Positions 9,907 through 21,805 of a stretch of 64,000 nt of DNA are shown piece after piece. Origin of the DNA: Prunus persica (Eukaryota > Streptophyta > Magnoliopsida > Rosales > Rosaceae); assembly GCF_000346465.2 (NCBI RefSeq), contig NC_034009.1:39848456-39912455 (forward strand). The letters are read 5' to 3'. Below the pieces are notes generated by a model. It saw only the letters and a list, made by a program, of their open reading frames with translations. It ran no database searches and was not told the origin of the DNA. The translations under genes were made by a program, and so were the position numbers. Each line of letters opens with the position of its first letter. The first letter of the stretch is position 1.

Positions 9907-11530
9907 TGTGATGGAAGGGCAAAGTTCCCCATTGCCTTGAAAACCATTGACTGGTCAACAAGACAACTTTCTTTGGTGTGCGAGCGTGCCACTACTAGCA
10001 ATAAAAAACATAGCAGACTTCTTTGAAATATATAACTTGCGTCCTAAGTTACTAATTTCTAAACAAGCGATCGTGAATTTGGGTGAGGAATATCTCCCAA
10101 GTAAGTTCTTTTCTTGCCTCAGACTGGTGAGGACTTCACAATTTATCTTAGTACAAGATTGGTAGTTTTGGCCAGAATAAATGATAATAAAGTGGACTTT
10201 TTTAGGCAGAACTGCCTTTTACAAAACTAGAAAGGAAAAGATCAACTCTAGAAAGACAAAAAAATGGCTGAAATTCCATTTCTGCCTGGATAGAAGCTTC
10301 TGATCCGGGCTGGACTGGGTATGTTTGTTCTGGACTGAATTGTCAACAACTTCAACTACTAAGCTTCAGCTGTAAATCGATACCAAAGTTTGAGTTTGGC
10401 AGAGTTTTAATATATTTCAAGCCCTGGAAGGCTTTTCGAACGGGCAGAACTGCAACTTCTTTGGTCTGAACGGGGCAGAAGTGGCTGGACTTAAGGATTA
10501 CTAAGCCGGAACTGCACTATGGTACCTGTTCTGCTTGATCCGGGCTCTCTATAAATTTGTTGAGGTTTCCATATTTGTGAAAACTCAAACTCGGCTTGTC
10601 TTGGCTTTTGCTGAACCAAATTTGTAACGCGAGAAGTCTCGTTTTGAATGACTTATTTATCTGAGTATGAACTTGGAAGTTCGATCTATAGCTGGCTTCT
10701 TTTGTGGCTCGAATGAGTTTTTGGTTGCTCTAGTTTGTTTTGAAGGTTCTCAATGATCAAGTGATCATTTTGAGTTTTTGCCTTTGGTTGATTTTTGATT
10801 GTTTGATTGATTGTTGAAAAATGAGTGTGTTTTGCTCTGTTCACCCTCTCCTATATTTATAAGAAATGCTTTGGAGTAGGGTTTCTAATTTTTTAGAAAT
10901 CGGCGGCAGATTTTCTCAAAAGATCTTTCATTTTTTAAAATGTAAAGAAATAGGGGTTTTATCAATTCTGGTAGATAAGCTCTCAATGGTCAGTTTCTTT
11001 AAGTCAATCACTTCTCTGTTTTTTGAAAGAAAACTTAATCCCTCTTTAATTCCAACTGCCCCTTGTGAGAGCTCAAACTGTGATGGTTAGTTTGATTTTC
11101 CAGTTTAAACAACTTCCTGTTTCATGCTTTATCTTTTTTTAGAAAACACAGTCTGCGTATCCTGAAAGATGGTGCCTTCTTTGGAGTATAAACAATATCT
11201 CTGAATATATAAAAGGGTTTTGATCTTCTGGTGGCAGAGATTTCAGAGACATCCCTTCTTTTCGCCTGCCTCTGTCAACTCTTTATTAACCTAGTTGAAA
11301 TTGTTGACTTTCCTAAATCAGAGAAAAAGATTCACTTTGGTATGTTTCCTTTTGGGCTCCTTCTTCTCTTTTAATATGCCCAAACCCTTTTGTTTTTCCT
11401 GGAGCCATGAGCTGATTGCTCTTTTTTTCTTTTTTCGAGGCCCAAGTTTATTTGCAGAGTCCAGACTGCTTGGGCCCTGTGGTTTGTCTTTGTTGTTTTT
11501 GGGCTGGGTGTGTCAAATTAGGCCCAAACA
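9907..11530 (-). mobile_element. Tat-type gypsy LTR copy (solo or fragment)
   Basis: About 1.6 kb closely similar to 49231-50785, which adjoins a Tat-type gypsy internal region. Similarity starts near TGTGATGGAAGGG and ends at TAGGCCCAAACA, so in element orientation the LTR begins TGTTTGGGCC. Beyond the end the two copies differ: this one has no polypurine tract, while 50786-50795 reads atgtcccctaag, the complement of one. It is therefore an LTR without internal sequence. I did not find a matching target duplication, so the outer edge may be truncated or slightly misplaced. Confidence 0.7.
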
Positions 11531-12004
11531 AAGTCAAACAATAATTAAAAGATTTGACAATATAAAAATATATTGAGAACAAAAAAAGGCAAAAACTTTT
11601 GAAAAATGGAAACAATAAATATGAATTGAGTCATCAACTCACCAAGGTAAGTTTGCTGATGTGTAAAAATAGTCAATGGACTACATCGAAAAATAATTGG
11701 CTTACATCAAAAATTAAAATCACGTGGTTTATTCTTAAGAAACCTTAATATTTTTGGGTTCATATATTTTTTGTATTTTAAAAAAAAAGAAAAAAAAAAT
11801 CTGACCATGTATGTATGATGATGATATGCATGTTATTTTTAGACCTAAGGTAAAACAAACAAACTTTTTACTCCATTTTTCGTGAGGTTTATCAAAAGAA
11901 TTAAACTGTTATATCCTCCATTTTAGATTTCATGCTTCCATTTAAAGAAAAGAATATCAACAACAAAAAAAGAATAAAGTTACAACATTGATCAATTCAA
12001 ATGT
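11531..12004. other. AT-rich spacer, nothing recognised
   Basis: Low-complexity AT-rich DNA with A and T runs. No ORF or repeat boundary is supportable. Confidence 0.4.
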
Positions 12005-12013
12005 CCAACTATC

Positions 12014-12407
12014 GGATCATGAGCCTCTGCACTTAGAGACTACGCATTTACCCGTATTTCGTTAAATTTAGACCATTATAATAATCTAACCCCTTAGAAT
12101 GGGACACATCATCAAGTTTTTTTTCCTTTCACTAAACAGAAGAGTTAAGTTTTATTTGTGGGTAACTAAACTCTTGTTTAGAGCATGTTTTTTATTTATT
12201 TTTCTTTGTTCTGTGTAAATTATAATAGGTTAGATTATTATTTGTGGGTGACTAAAATCTTGTTTAACAATAATAGTTAACGTTTGTTTAGAGAAGAAAA
12301 AAAATTTGATGATGTGTCATGTTCTAAAGGGTTAGATTATTATAATGGCCTAGATTTAGCGAACTGTAGATAAACGCGCAGTGTCTTAATGCAGAGGCTC
12401 GAGATCC
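12014..12407. mobile_element. Mutator-type MITE, 394 bp
   Basis: Inverted terminal repeats of about 100 bases begin GGATCATGAGCCTCTGCA on the left and, read inward from the right, GGATCTCGAGCCTCTGCA. Both continue into AGACCATTATAATAATCTAACCC-like sequence. A perfect 9-base duplication, ccaactatc, flanks it at 12005-12013 and 12408-12416. No coding capacity. Nine-base duplications and long inverted ends point to a miniature Mutator-type element. Confidence 0.9.
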
Positions 12408-12416
12408 CCAACTATC

Positions 12417-13185
12417 ATTGAAACATAAGAAACTAAAATCTTCAAGAAAATGCTATCAATTGAAAAAACAATAATTAAAAAACAAAAAAAGGAAGGGAAT
12501 TCGCAGCTGCTATGCAAAAAAGAGCAAGTCGGTTCAATGATTTTTTCTTCTTCTTCTTTTTGTTATGGAAATGAAAAGCTAAATGATGGGCTATATATGG
12601 GAAGAAGCTCAATGATTGAATTAATATCTTCTATCTACATTCTACCCTCTTCCTCGCTACATACACAAATGGTGCACGTACATGGACATGGGTTGACATG
12701 AATAAGAACAGCGACGCGTACTTGTTTTTATTTTTGGTTCTTTAGATCCAGTTGCACGTACCAAAGAAAGAAAACCACAGGTATGCAATGCAAGCTCTTT
12801 TCCCATGTTTTCCTCTGTTTTCTCCTATTTTTCTCTCTTTTTTAAAAAAAAAAAAAAAGATATACGGAAGTGATTAAAATACTCCTCTAACTAAGCTTGT
12901 TTTGCGTTCGGTGGCCGACTGTAAAAGCTCTGCTCAAACCTAACGTACTAGGTATTTATTTTATTGCTCTGTTCAGACCTAGTGATTAAAATGCACTTGC
13001 GATTTTGTGTTTCAATTCCCTCTCCCCTAATATTGCTTGTATAAAAATAAAAACTTTTAAAAAGACATTAATATTGTATTCTATATTCTATAAAGTGTTG
13101 GACATGTTTTATATTGTTGACAACCCCCTAATATTTTGGTGGTGCCCAGTTATATTCAATTCGTATGTATTTAATTTGCCACTTA
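12417..13185. other. Spacer, no gene seen
   Basis: AT-rich. The ORF of 83 codons at 12450-12701 has no motif and lies in simple-sequence DNA. An A run at 12843-12858 is present. Confidence 0.4.
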
Positions 13186-14405
13186 CATTCTTGCCTTAAT
13201 ACATTTAGGCTTATTTTTATACAAATTTCTCTAACATAACTTTTGCACATTCTTTTAGTCTCTAATATATATATATATATATATATACAGAGAGCTTCCA
13301 TTGAGGGATCCCTCAAATAAACTTATTTGAGGGACACTCCTTGTAGGCCCCACTCCGAATTGTATTTCACTAATACAAACCGTCTATTTTGTAGATACTC
13401 ATTCAAAGATCATCTCTACAAAAAATCACTTGAATCCGATATCATTTGACCACTCAATTAAGTTATTGAAATTTTAGCATTTTCTTGAAGCACCGTGTTC
13501 ATTGATTTTGTAAGACACAATTGGATGTCGAAACGGTTTCCGATTTGTCTAATTTTTTGTAAGGATGATCTATGAATGAAAACCTAAAAAATAGGTAGTT
13601 TGGATCATTGAGAAAAAAATTGTATGGTACCTTAAAGGGCGTCCCTCAAATAAAATTATTTGAGGGATCCCTCAATAGAAGGGGACTGTATATATATATA
13701 TATATATATTTTCTAATAAATAATCTTACCCATTTGAGTTATCAGCTATTTTCTTTTAGCCCGGAAAATCGACATTTTGACAGAGAGTTGAAAAGAACTC
13801 CCCAATTTTAATGTCAGCCACTTGAAAAAAAAAACATAAATTTAATGACAACAATTACATTTAGCAATGCAACCTAAAAACTCAACCTTTGCGCCCCTTT
13901 CACAACGTAGATAGCAGAGTAAGGATATTCGGATAAGAACCAAGACATAAGCCAGAGAAACTACGATAGCCAACCAGGGCCTTCATTTCTTACCATCTGA
14001 ACAATGCCACCATTTTGTTTGGTAAGTATTTAATAACATTTCTTGCTCTTCATAAAGTAATATTAAAACGAAATTTGCCTAAATTTTTCTTACCAACAAT
14101 GCATACGAAAAAAAAAAAGGAAGATTCACTATTATACTCAATATAGGAGCCCAAATTATTTATAATTAAAAAAAAAACCTTACATGAAATGGACTTTAGA
14201 AACACACTCAAAACCTATTTACAACAAAACAAAGACTTTTAACTTCTTTTAAATTACAAAACTATCATTGATTTCTTAAACAAACCCAACCCCAATACCT
14301 CATAAAAAAACCCAAAATACTTGATAAAGCATCAAAGTAATTTAATAATCAAAATTAAATTCAATAGGACCAGCAGTTATTTTTTGGGTTTTTTTTGTTT
14401 GTTTA
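13186..14405. repeat. Spacer duplicated at 48270-49046
   Basis: Apart from the MITE at 13288-13688, this segment matches 48270-49046 closely. Shared stretches include CTTGCCTTAATACA, GACAGAGAGTTGAAAAG, CTCAACCTTTGCGC and the run of A-rich sequence up to GTTTATAGAAATTAAA. It holds no recognisable gene in either copy. It is part of the local duplication history that also moved the DUF247 and BURP genes. Confidence 0.8.
13288..13688. mobile_element. MITE in a TA repeat, 401 bp
   Basis: The ends are inverted repeats of about 50 bases, CAGAGAGCTTCCATTGAGGG on the left and CAGTCCCCTTCTATTGAGGG inward from the right. Both continue into a small palindrome built on GATCCCTCAAATAA and TTATTTGAGGGA. 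It is embedded in a (TA)n run on both sides. The paralogous spacer at 48336-48360 lacks it and has a short TATATTATAATAA there, so that locus is the empty site. The exact target duplication cannot be separated from the TA repeat, and the superfamily is uncertain. Confidence 0.82.
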
Positions 14406-15032
14406 TAGAAATTAAATGGTGTAGGATCTATCTATATTATTAGTGCTAAGAATGGATATGTGACTAAATAATTCCAAAAAAAAATTATAATAAATCTACA
14501 ATTTTTCTTTTTATAAAAAAATTCTACAAAAATTTATTAGATTAATAGGCACTACTAGAAAATCTCCATATAAGCCACTAATACACCCATGACAGTTGTC
14601 CAAGCGTAGTGTTGTCATTCAATATTCCCCACAGCAACCAGCATCCAATAAAGGGTTGCCTCTCTGTATGTAGCTATTTGAGAATATAAAAGAAATATTT
14701 TTTATTCAACATGGACGCAGAAACTGTTGCTAAACTGCAAACTTCTTAAAATATTTATCTAACTTTCTAGATCCATGTACTGAGATTTATTAGGGAAATA
14801 TTGTAGAAACTGATTATTTTGAAATATTAAATGTGAAAAACTGAACAAAAATTTGATGGGTTACATATTTCAACTCATTTCAGCAGCTTAGATTTTGAAG
14901 ACCTCAGAAGAGGCTATGCAATGAGCCTAGCTAGTGCACTGTTGATCACTTCAGTGTTTACCGATCTGTAATTTTTCCAGATTGGTTATATTTTCCTTTA
15001 CATATTCTTATATTTTCCCAGTTGGGGAGACT
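14406..15032. other. Spacer with a CACTA-like end and a duplicated block
   Basis: CACTACTAGAAAATCTCC at 14550-14567 resembles a CACTA transposon terminus; no second end was found. 14757-14960 resembles 46040-46235 (AGGGAAATATTG-AGAAACTG, CAACTCATT-CAGCAGCTTAG, GTGCACTG-TGATCACTTCAGTG), which is the 3' flank of a DUF247 pseudogene. No coding sequence. Confidence 0.5.
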
Positions 15033-15846
15033 TATAAATAAGGGAAATAGCCCTAAATGCCACCAATTTTATAATTTTTTGTCAAAATACCACCCCTCCC
15101 CAAAATTTTTAAAACTACCACCTATAAATACATCTTTATTGTAAATTAATTGCACCCATATCACTTTTTCAGAAATTGGGTTCTCCCTCAACTCTCTTGG
15201 CTCTGTCTCTCTCTTTAGCCTAGCTCTCTCTCTCTCTCCGACATAGTCATCTTCCTCCCTCAGCCATCCAAGCTTAACTCCACAGTTCACATCCACGAGG
15301 TACTGTTCACGTTCCTTTTCTTAGAAATTTGGGGTTTTTGTGAATTTGGTTTATGATGTATGGATTTGTATGAAATTGGTTTAGGGGTTTCTTCCAAATT
15401 GGTTTGGTAAGAAGGTGATGTTGTTGTTGCTGTCACTGACAGACTATTTTTCCTGGGTTGTGGTTGGTGGGTGTTACTGCGAATGCTTACAAGGTTGCTG
15501 ATTCTCCTTCTAAGGTCTCTCTTTCTCTCTATTTCTACAAATTCTAAGGTTTTTTTTTTTTTTTGGGTTACTTTTTTTTTTTTTTTTATTTCTTTTGCTA
15601 ATTGTAATTGGGCCTTTGTTGCAGAGGTGGATTTGTTTTGTGCCCAAAAGATTGTGACTTTGTTGAAAGTTCGTAAATAGAAAAGGCAGCTGCCCCCTGC
15701 GGCTTGGAACGCTCAATTCGGAGGTATTATGCCTTGAATTTTTACAAAAGAAGAATTGAAACTACCTTATAGAAGGCAAAACAAAAATATATAAGAGGAA
15801 AAAAGGAGAAAATTTATCTAATTTCCCTTTTTTTAGTTGTATTTTT

Positions 15847-16128
15847 NNNNNNNNNNNNNNNNNNNNNNNNNNNNNNNNNNNNNNNNNNNNNNNNNNNNNN
15901 NNNNNNNNNNNNNNNNNNNNNNNNNNNNNNNNNNNNNNNNNNNNNNNNNNNNNNNNNNNNNNNNNNNNNNNNNNNNNNNNNNNNNNNNNNNNNNNNNNNN
16001 NNNNNNNNNNNNNNNNNNNNNNNNNNNNNNNNNNNNNNNNNNNNNNNNNNNNNNNNNNNNNNNNNNNNNNNNNNNNNNNNNNNNNNNNNNNNNNNNNNNN
16101 NNNNNNNNNNNNNNNNNNNNNNNNNNNN
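15847..16128. other. Assembly gap (282 N)
   Basis: Unresolved bases inside the left inverted repeat of the MULE. ORFs drawn across it are meaningless. The right arm (20264-20470) supplies most of the matching sequence. Confidence 1.
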
Positions 16129-16916
16129 GGGGGAAGGGACACCCTATTTCGTTACAGGGTTTATTGACTGCATTCTTCCTTGTTCTAGAAGACCTCCTCA
16201 GTTCCATTGAGCCGACAAACCTTATGAAGTTGAATGTGAAGTGTTACCTTGCATCTACATGTTTCATCTTTTAACTTTATTTTCATGTTTCACACTGATG
16301 CTTGTAGTTATTTCTAGTTTTGCATACAGATTAGCAAATAGGTTATGCATTTACTGTTTAGTCATCTAATGATTTGATATCTAATATTTAGGCATATGGG
16401 AATTTATAGATGTACCGATTATGCATACATATAGGTTTTGTGCTTGTATTAGGAAGTTAGATTCTTGTGGTTCCTCTTCAATGGCATGAATTTAAATTGT
16501 TGTGCTTCATGATTAGGGTCTGAAGAACAACCATGTAGTAAGAAAGTTGGAGAAACGTCAACAGATTTGCACCCTTGACCAACATATTGAAGAGTAATTT
16601 GGTGGTGGTCGTCTATTGGCTTGTATCTCATCACGACCTAGATAGTGGCTGTGCTGATGGGTATGTGACTTTATTTGCCTATGTCTGTTTCTAGTCAGCC
16701 GATATGTCATTGGCATATTAGTGTAGTTACCATATTGCAAGGGCTGAAATCTGGATGATAACAGCTTCTTTTTATTGTTGTTTTAAAGTGAAGTATGTAT
16801 GGATCTTATGAAATTTTTACAGAAATATATTGGAGGGCAAATAATTTTATTTTAGTTTTTTTATTCCCAAATGATACCCAAAACATGTAAGCTTCACACT
16901 ATGTTAATTTCTGCAG

Positions 16917-17239
16917 GATGGGAAAACATTGGACAATGAGTTGGAGGTTGTTAAGGGAATGAAGCTAGACATGGGCTACATATCCCCTTATTTCATCACC
17001 AACCAGAACAATTAGAAATGTGTAAGTTTTGGTTTGATTCAGGGATGACTATGTCTTGAAACTGTTAGAGGGCTGCTTGTTAAAGTTAGTAGCACCTCAA
17101 GTCCCTTTTTTATTGATGCTGATTATCTTCAAACTTGTGTATGTGCTGATAGGAATTGGAAAATCCTCTAATCATAATCCATGAGAAGAAAATCTCAAGT
17201 ATTAATGCTGTGGTTAAAGTATTGGAGTTGGTCTTGCAG
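16917..17239 (+). pseudogene. Captured exons of mitochondrial chaperonin CPN60
   Basis: Two exons with their intron are preserved. 16917-17021 follows an ctgcag acceptor and encodes [17 protein letters not shown], then [11 protein letters not shown] and KC, ending before gtaagt. 17153-17239 follows a gatag acceptor and encodes ELENPLIIIHEKKISSINAV to KVLEL, ending before a gt. These are the conserved '[23 protein letters not shown]' and 'KISSINAVVKVLE' segments of group I chaperonins (HSP60/CPN60), here in the plant mitochondrial form. An in-frame TAG (17013-17015) replaces a glutamine codon and the rest of the gene is missing. A genomic fragment captured with its intron, not a retrocopy. Confidence 0.88.
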
Positions 17240-19669
17240 GTTATCATTTCTCTGGTTAGGTTCACTAGTTTCTTCTTTTTTATCATGAATTGGTTGACAA
17301 ACTTTTGCTCTTTTTCAAAAGCAAAGGTCTTTGCATTTTGTTATATCTTTCAGAACCAAAGTTATAAAAGAAAATGGTTTTCCTCTTTGTTAATTGAGAA
17401 TCATCTGCAGTTATGATTTCAGATCTATAGATAACTTGTTGTTGCTGATATTGCTACACGGGAGGAGAATAGAACAGCTTGAAAAATGTGCAAGAAGAGA
17501 GAGCTAACTCATACACCGAAGAACAAATTGGTGAAGTTAAGATCAAATTAGTAGAATTTGTGAGCTCTCCATTATTTATAATTATAGGTAGGAAGTATGT
17601 ATGTAATAGAGTAAAGATTGGTTGACTATGTAATAACAATTGAATTTTCAAGTTTTATGAAAGAAATAATTTTTGAGCATATATATTTGTTAATAAAGCA
17701 TTATAATTGGTTTTCTAGTTAAAATCGTTGTATAGAATCGTAGGAAACAAAAACCTAAATATAACAGCTTGGGAACTTATTAGACGACAGATTTAAAGAT
17801 AATAAAATGTAGTCTGAATTGTTAGGGTTCGGTGGCGATTTATTTTGCATGTCTAAATTGTAGTCTGTAATATATGTGTGTGTATTGTATGTAGATTGAC
17901 TTAATATTGCTATCCTATTGCATGCGTATTGTACTAATATTGCCTTTGTATTGCATACATATTGTATGCATATTGCCACCCTATTGCATGTATATTGTGA
18001 TGTTATTGCTGTTGTATTGCCGTTATATTGCCCTAATATTGCCTCTCTAGTGTATGTATATTGGCCTAATATTGCCATTATATTGTATGTATATTGACTA
18101 TGACTCATCAATGGGTTTACGGTTTAGGCCCTACTTCATTCAAAAAGAAGACGACGACGAGAAAGAAACAATGTGCCTTTCAAAAACAAGCAGTCAGGTG
18201 CATTATAATTGCACCGTAAGACATTGTAAGAAATTATTTTAAAAGATAATAACAACTAAAAAATAATTTACCAAAAAAGGAAGGTATGAATAAATATGCA
18301 AATGCTTCGTCATGGGTTGAAGAAAAGGATGATTACATTTGGTGGTTTGATTATGTTTGGTGATATGATATGTTGTTCGTCTGAATCTTCATATATGTAA
18401 TTGTTATGTTAATACTTGACACAAATTCATCTCGTAATCATCCAATTATTAAAGCTAAGTAAATGAAATGAAACAAAAGAAGAAGCCCAAAATAAACAGA
18501 AACAGCAATTTCTAGCACCCATTTATCGCTTCTGTATTACCACTGTATCACCAACGTATCACCAGCTTAGCGTTGATGACCATTAGTTCAAACATTATGT
18601 GATCTAATAGGGATAACTAATTTTTGGAACAACTAATGAATCTTCAAAAAGATAAAGAACAACTAGTAAACTAATGTATGCAGTTTAACTTTGCACGGGT
18701 CATAGTGCTCAACATGATATTTGGCAACCATCTCTACACTTGGTGTATATTGCAGGCTTCTATGCATTCCAAACCTTCATTCTTCTGTGATAAAACTGTT
18801 AAATTACCAAGATTTCTAACACATGGAAGTAAACAAACGAATCTGCACATTTATTTGTACATACACACTGCGTATTGCACATCTGCGCATCTATTAATCA
18901 CCACACCAATGTTTCAAAGATTGATTCAGAGGGCAAAATGATTGATTACATATTTCAAATTAGTCATCTGCTCATAAGAACTTGGCCCTAAAACTGTACT
19001 AATGGTAAATATACTGACATAATAGCTATTAATGAAAAATTCTAAACAAACGAGGGACTTATTTTTCTAATATTGTAGTGGAAGCATGTTAAGTGATTTT
19101 CCACATTTGTTCATGGGGGTAAAGTATATCTTACCCCTTTCTAAACATTATGAGGTTTCAAATTTCAATAACAACAGAATGCTAAGCAGAAAAGTAGAAT
19201 TGCTACATAAATTACTTAGAAGGAACAAAGTCAAAACTAATTTGACAAATCTTAAGAAAGCTGTATGCTTCACTAAGTCAACTAACAGATTCCCAGTGCA
19301 GGAAATGAAATATACCTATATCACATAAATTGCAAAGAAAACCACAGAGACTAAATGTTAACAATGGATACAAAAATGAGTAGAATTCAGTGGAAACGAA
19401 CACATCGTTTCAAACAAGTAAATTGTTATATGTCCATAAAGAGCAACTATGTTTATATATGGAGGTGTACGAAATAGTTCAACTTCAAAATGGAAACAGT
19501 TTATGTGCCATGTAAGGCAATGAACATATAACAAGGTGAGTCTTCAACAAATTAAAAGTAGACAATTATTTTCAAACAATCTGACAGCTGCCCGAGAAAA
19601 CTGAGGGAGTTAAGGCATGAGATGCAAACATGATAAACACTGTTAAGCACTCGGACGAACCCATGCTAT
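17240..19669. other. MULE core, otherwise unidentified
   Basis: The remainder of the unique core of the 6.2-kb MULE. 17840-18110 is a degenerate tandem repeat of ATTG-containing words of about 10-12 bases (GTATTGCAT, ATATTGCC). 18530-18570 has a few TATCAC words. Short ORFs here lack motifs. It may include further host introns captured with the CPN60 exons, but I cannot identify any. Confidence 0.5.
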
Positions 19670-20163
19670 AATACAAGCCAACAGACAATCACCACCACCA
19701 AATTGCTCTTCAATATGTTGGTCAATGGTGCAAATCTGTTGATGCTTCTCCAACTTTCTTACTACATGGTTGTTCTTCAGACCCTAATCATGAAGCACAA
19801 CAATTTAAATTCATGCCATTGAAGAGGAACCACAAGAATCTAACTTCCTAATACAAGCGCAAAACCTATATGTATGCATAATCGGTACATCTATAAATTC
19901 CCACATGCCTAAATATTAGATATCAAATCATTAGATGACTAAACAGTAAATGCATAACCTATTTGCTAATCTGTATGCAAAACTAGAAATAACTACAAGC
20001 ATCAGTGTGAAACATGAAAATAAAGTTAAAAGATGAAACATGTAGATGCAAGGTAACACTTCACATTCAACTTCATAAGGTTTGTCGGCTCAATGGAATT
20101 GAGGAGGTCTTCCAGAACAAGGAAGAATGCAGTCAATAAACCCTGTAACGAAATAGGGTGTTC

Positions 20164-20263
20164 NNNNNNNNNNNNNNNNNNNNNNNNNNNNNNNNNNNNN
20201 NNNNNNNNNNNNNNNNNNNNNNNNNNNNNNNNNNNNNNNNNNNNNNNNNNNNNNNNNNNNNNN
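20164..20263. other. Assembly gap (100 N)
   Basis: A 100-base run, the usual placeholder for unknown size, inside the right inverted repeat. It lies opposite the end of the left gap. Confidence 1.
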
Positions 20264-21805
20264 GATATGAAGAAACAAAATGAATCTCCCACAAGCCTAA
20301 CAGGCTAATACCATTAACAAGGTCTGAAATTGACTCTATATCATGTACATATATATATATATAAACTCCATCTTTACATATTGGAACTACATCAATGTAA
20401 ACCAACTAGATCGACCCTGCATCCTGAACACCACCCCCCCTCCCAAAAAAAAGACCGAGAAAAAAAAAATACAACTAAAAAAAGGGAAATTAGATAAATT
20501 TTCTCCTTTTTTCCTCTTATATATTTTTGTTTTGCCTTCTATAGGGTAGTTCCAATTCTTCTTTTGTAAAAATTCAAGGCATAATACCTCCGAATTGAGC
20601 GTTCCAAGCCGCAGGGGGCAGCTGCCTTTTCCATTTACGAACTTTCAACAAAGTCACAATCTTTTGGGCACAAAACAAATCCACCTCTGCAACAAAGGCC
20701 CAATTACAATTAGCAAAAGAAATCAAAAAAAAGTAACCCAAAAAAAAAAAAAAAAAACCTTAGAATTTGAAGAAATAGAGAGAAAGAGAGACCTTAGAAG
20801 GAGAATCAGCAACCTTGTAAGCATTCGCAGTAACACCCACCAACCACAACCCAGGAAAAATAGTCTGTCAGCGACAGCAAAAACAACATCACCTTCCTAT
20901 CAAACCAATTTGGAAGAAACCCCTAAACCAATTTCATACAAATCCATACACCATAAACCAAATTCACAAAAACCCCAAATTTCTAAGAAAAGGAACGTGA
21001 ACAGTACCTCGTGGATGTGAACTGTGGAGTTAAGCTTGGATGGCTGAGGGAGGAAGATGACTATGTCGGAGAGAGAGAGAGAGAGCTAGGCTAAAGAGAG
21101 AGACAGAGCCAAGAGAGTTGAGGGAGAACCCAATTTCTGAAAAAGTGATATGGGTGCAATTAATTTACAATAAAGATGTATTTATAGGTGGTAGTTTTAA
21201 AATTTTTGGGGAAGGGTGGTATTTTGACAAAAAATTATAAAATTGGTGGCTTTTAGGGCTATTTCCCTATAAATAAACCCAAAATGGGTACAGTATCTAT
21301 ACAGAAGGACAAAATTAAAGTGTTTGGACAATAATGCCCCTATTCATTTTGGGATTGCCTAAGGAATCCTTTTCCTGATTTTCAATGATGCCAAAGGACT
21401 GTTGTTTGATGCTTGCCGTATGGAGCTAAGAAAACTTGCTTTGTGTTATAAAAATAACCTGGAATATGTACGAATATTGAGCTGCACGAAAAGTAGATGA
21501 AACACAGCATTTAACGAGGTTCGGCTATGCCTACGTCCTCGGAGAGCAACAGCAGTAACTTTTTCACTATATGAAATAATAGGGCTACAACTTTAGAGTT
21601 TACAATATGTGAGGCTCACTGAATTTTCTCTCTCTTTCTTCTTCTCTCTTTTCTTTCTTCTTTTTCTCTTCTCCCCTTTCTTTCTTTTCTCCGTTGGTCA
21701 CACTCCCCTTTACAATTGGTATGCCTATTTATAGGCTAATGTTTAGGCAAAATACAGGGAAGGGAAGGTTCCTGGAAGATGCAAGGAAACTTCCTGAATT
21801 GATAA

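Larger units (their letters stand above)
15042..21267. mobile_element. 6.2-kb Pack-MULE with ~1.6-kb inverted repeats
   Basis: The outer ends read GGGAAATAGCCCTAAATGCC and, inward from the right, GGGAAATAGCCCTAAAAGCC. They are flanked by a perfect 9-base duplication, tataaataa, at 15033-15041 and 21268-21276. The inverted repeats run to about 16628 on the left and 19670 on the right, with few differences outside the gaps. No transposase is visible. The unique core (16629-19669) contains exons of a mitochondrial CPN60 gene. Long inverted repeats, 9-base duplication and captured exons identify a non-autonomous Mutator-like element of Pack type. High arm similarity suggests a fairly recent insertion. 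Confidence 0.92.

Noticed and set aside
15762..16274. ORFs of 124-145 codons across 15837-16207
   Set aside because: They are mostly N bases.
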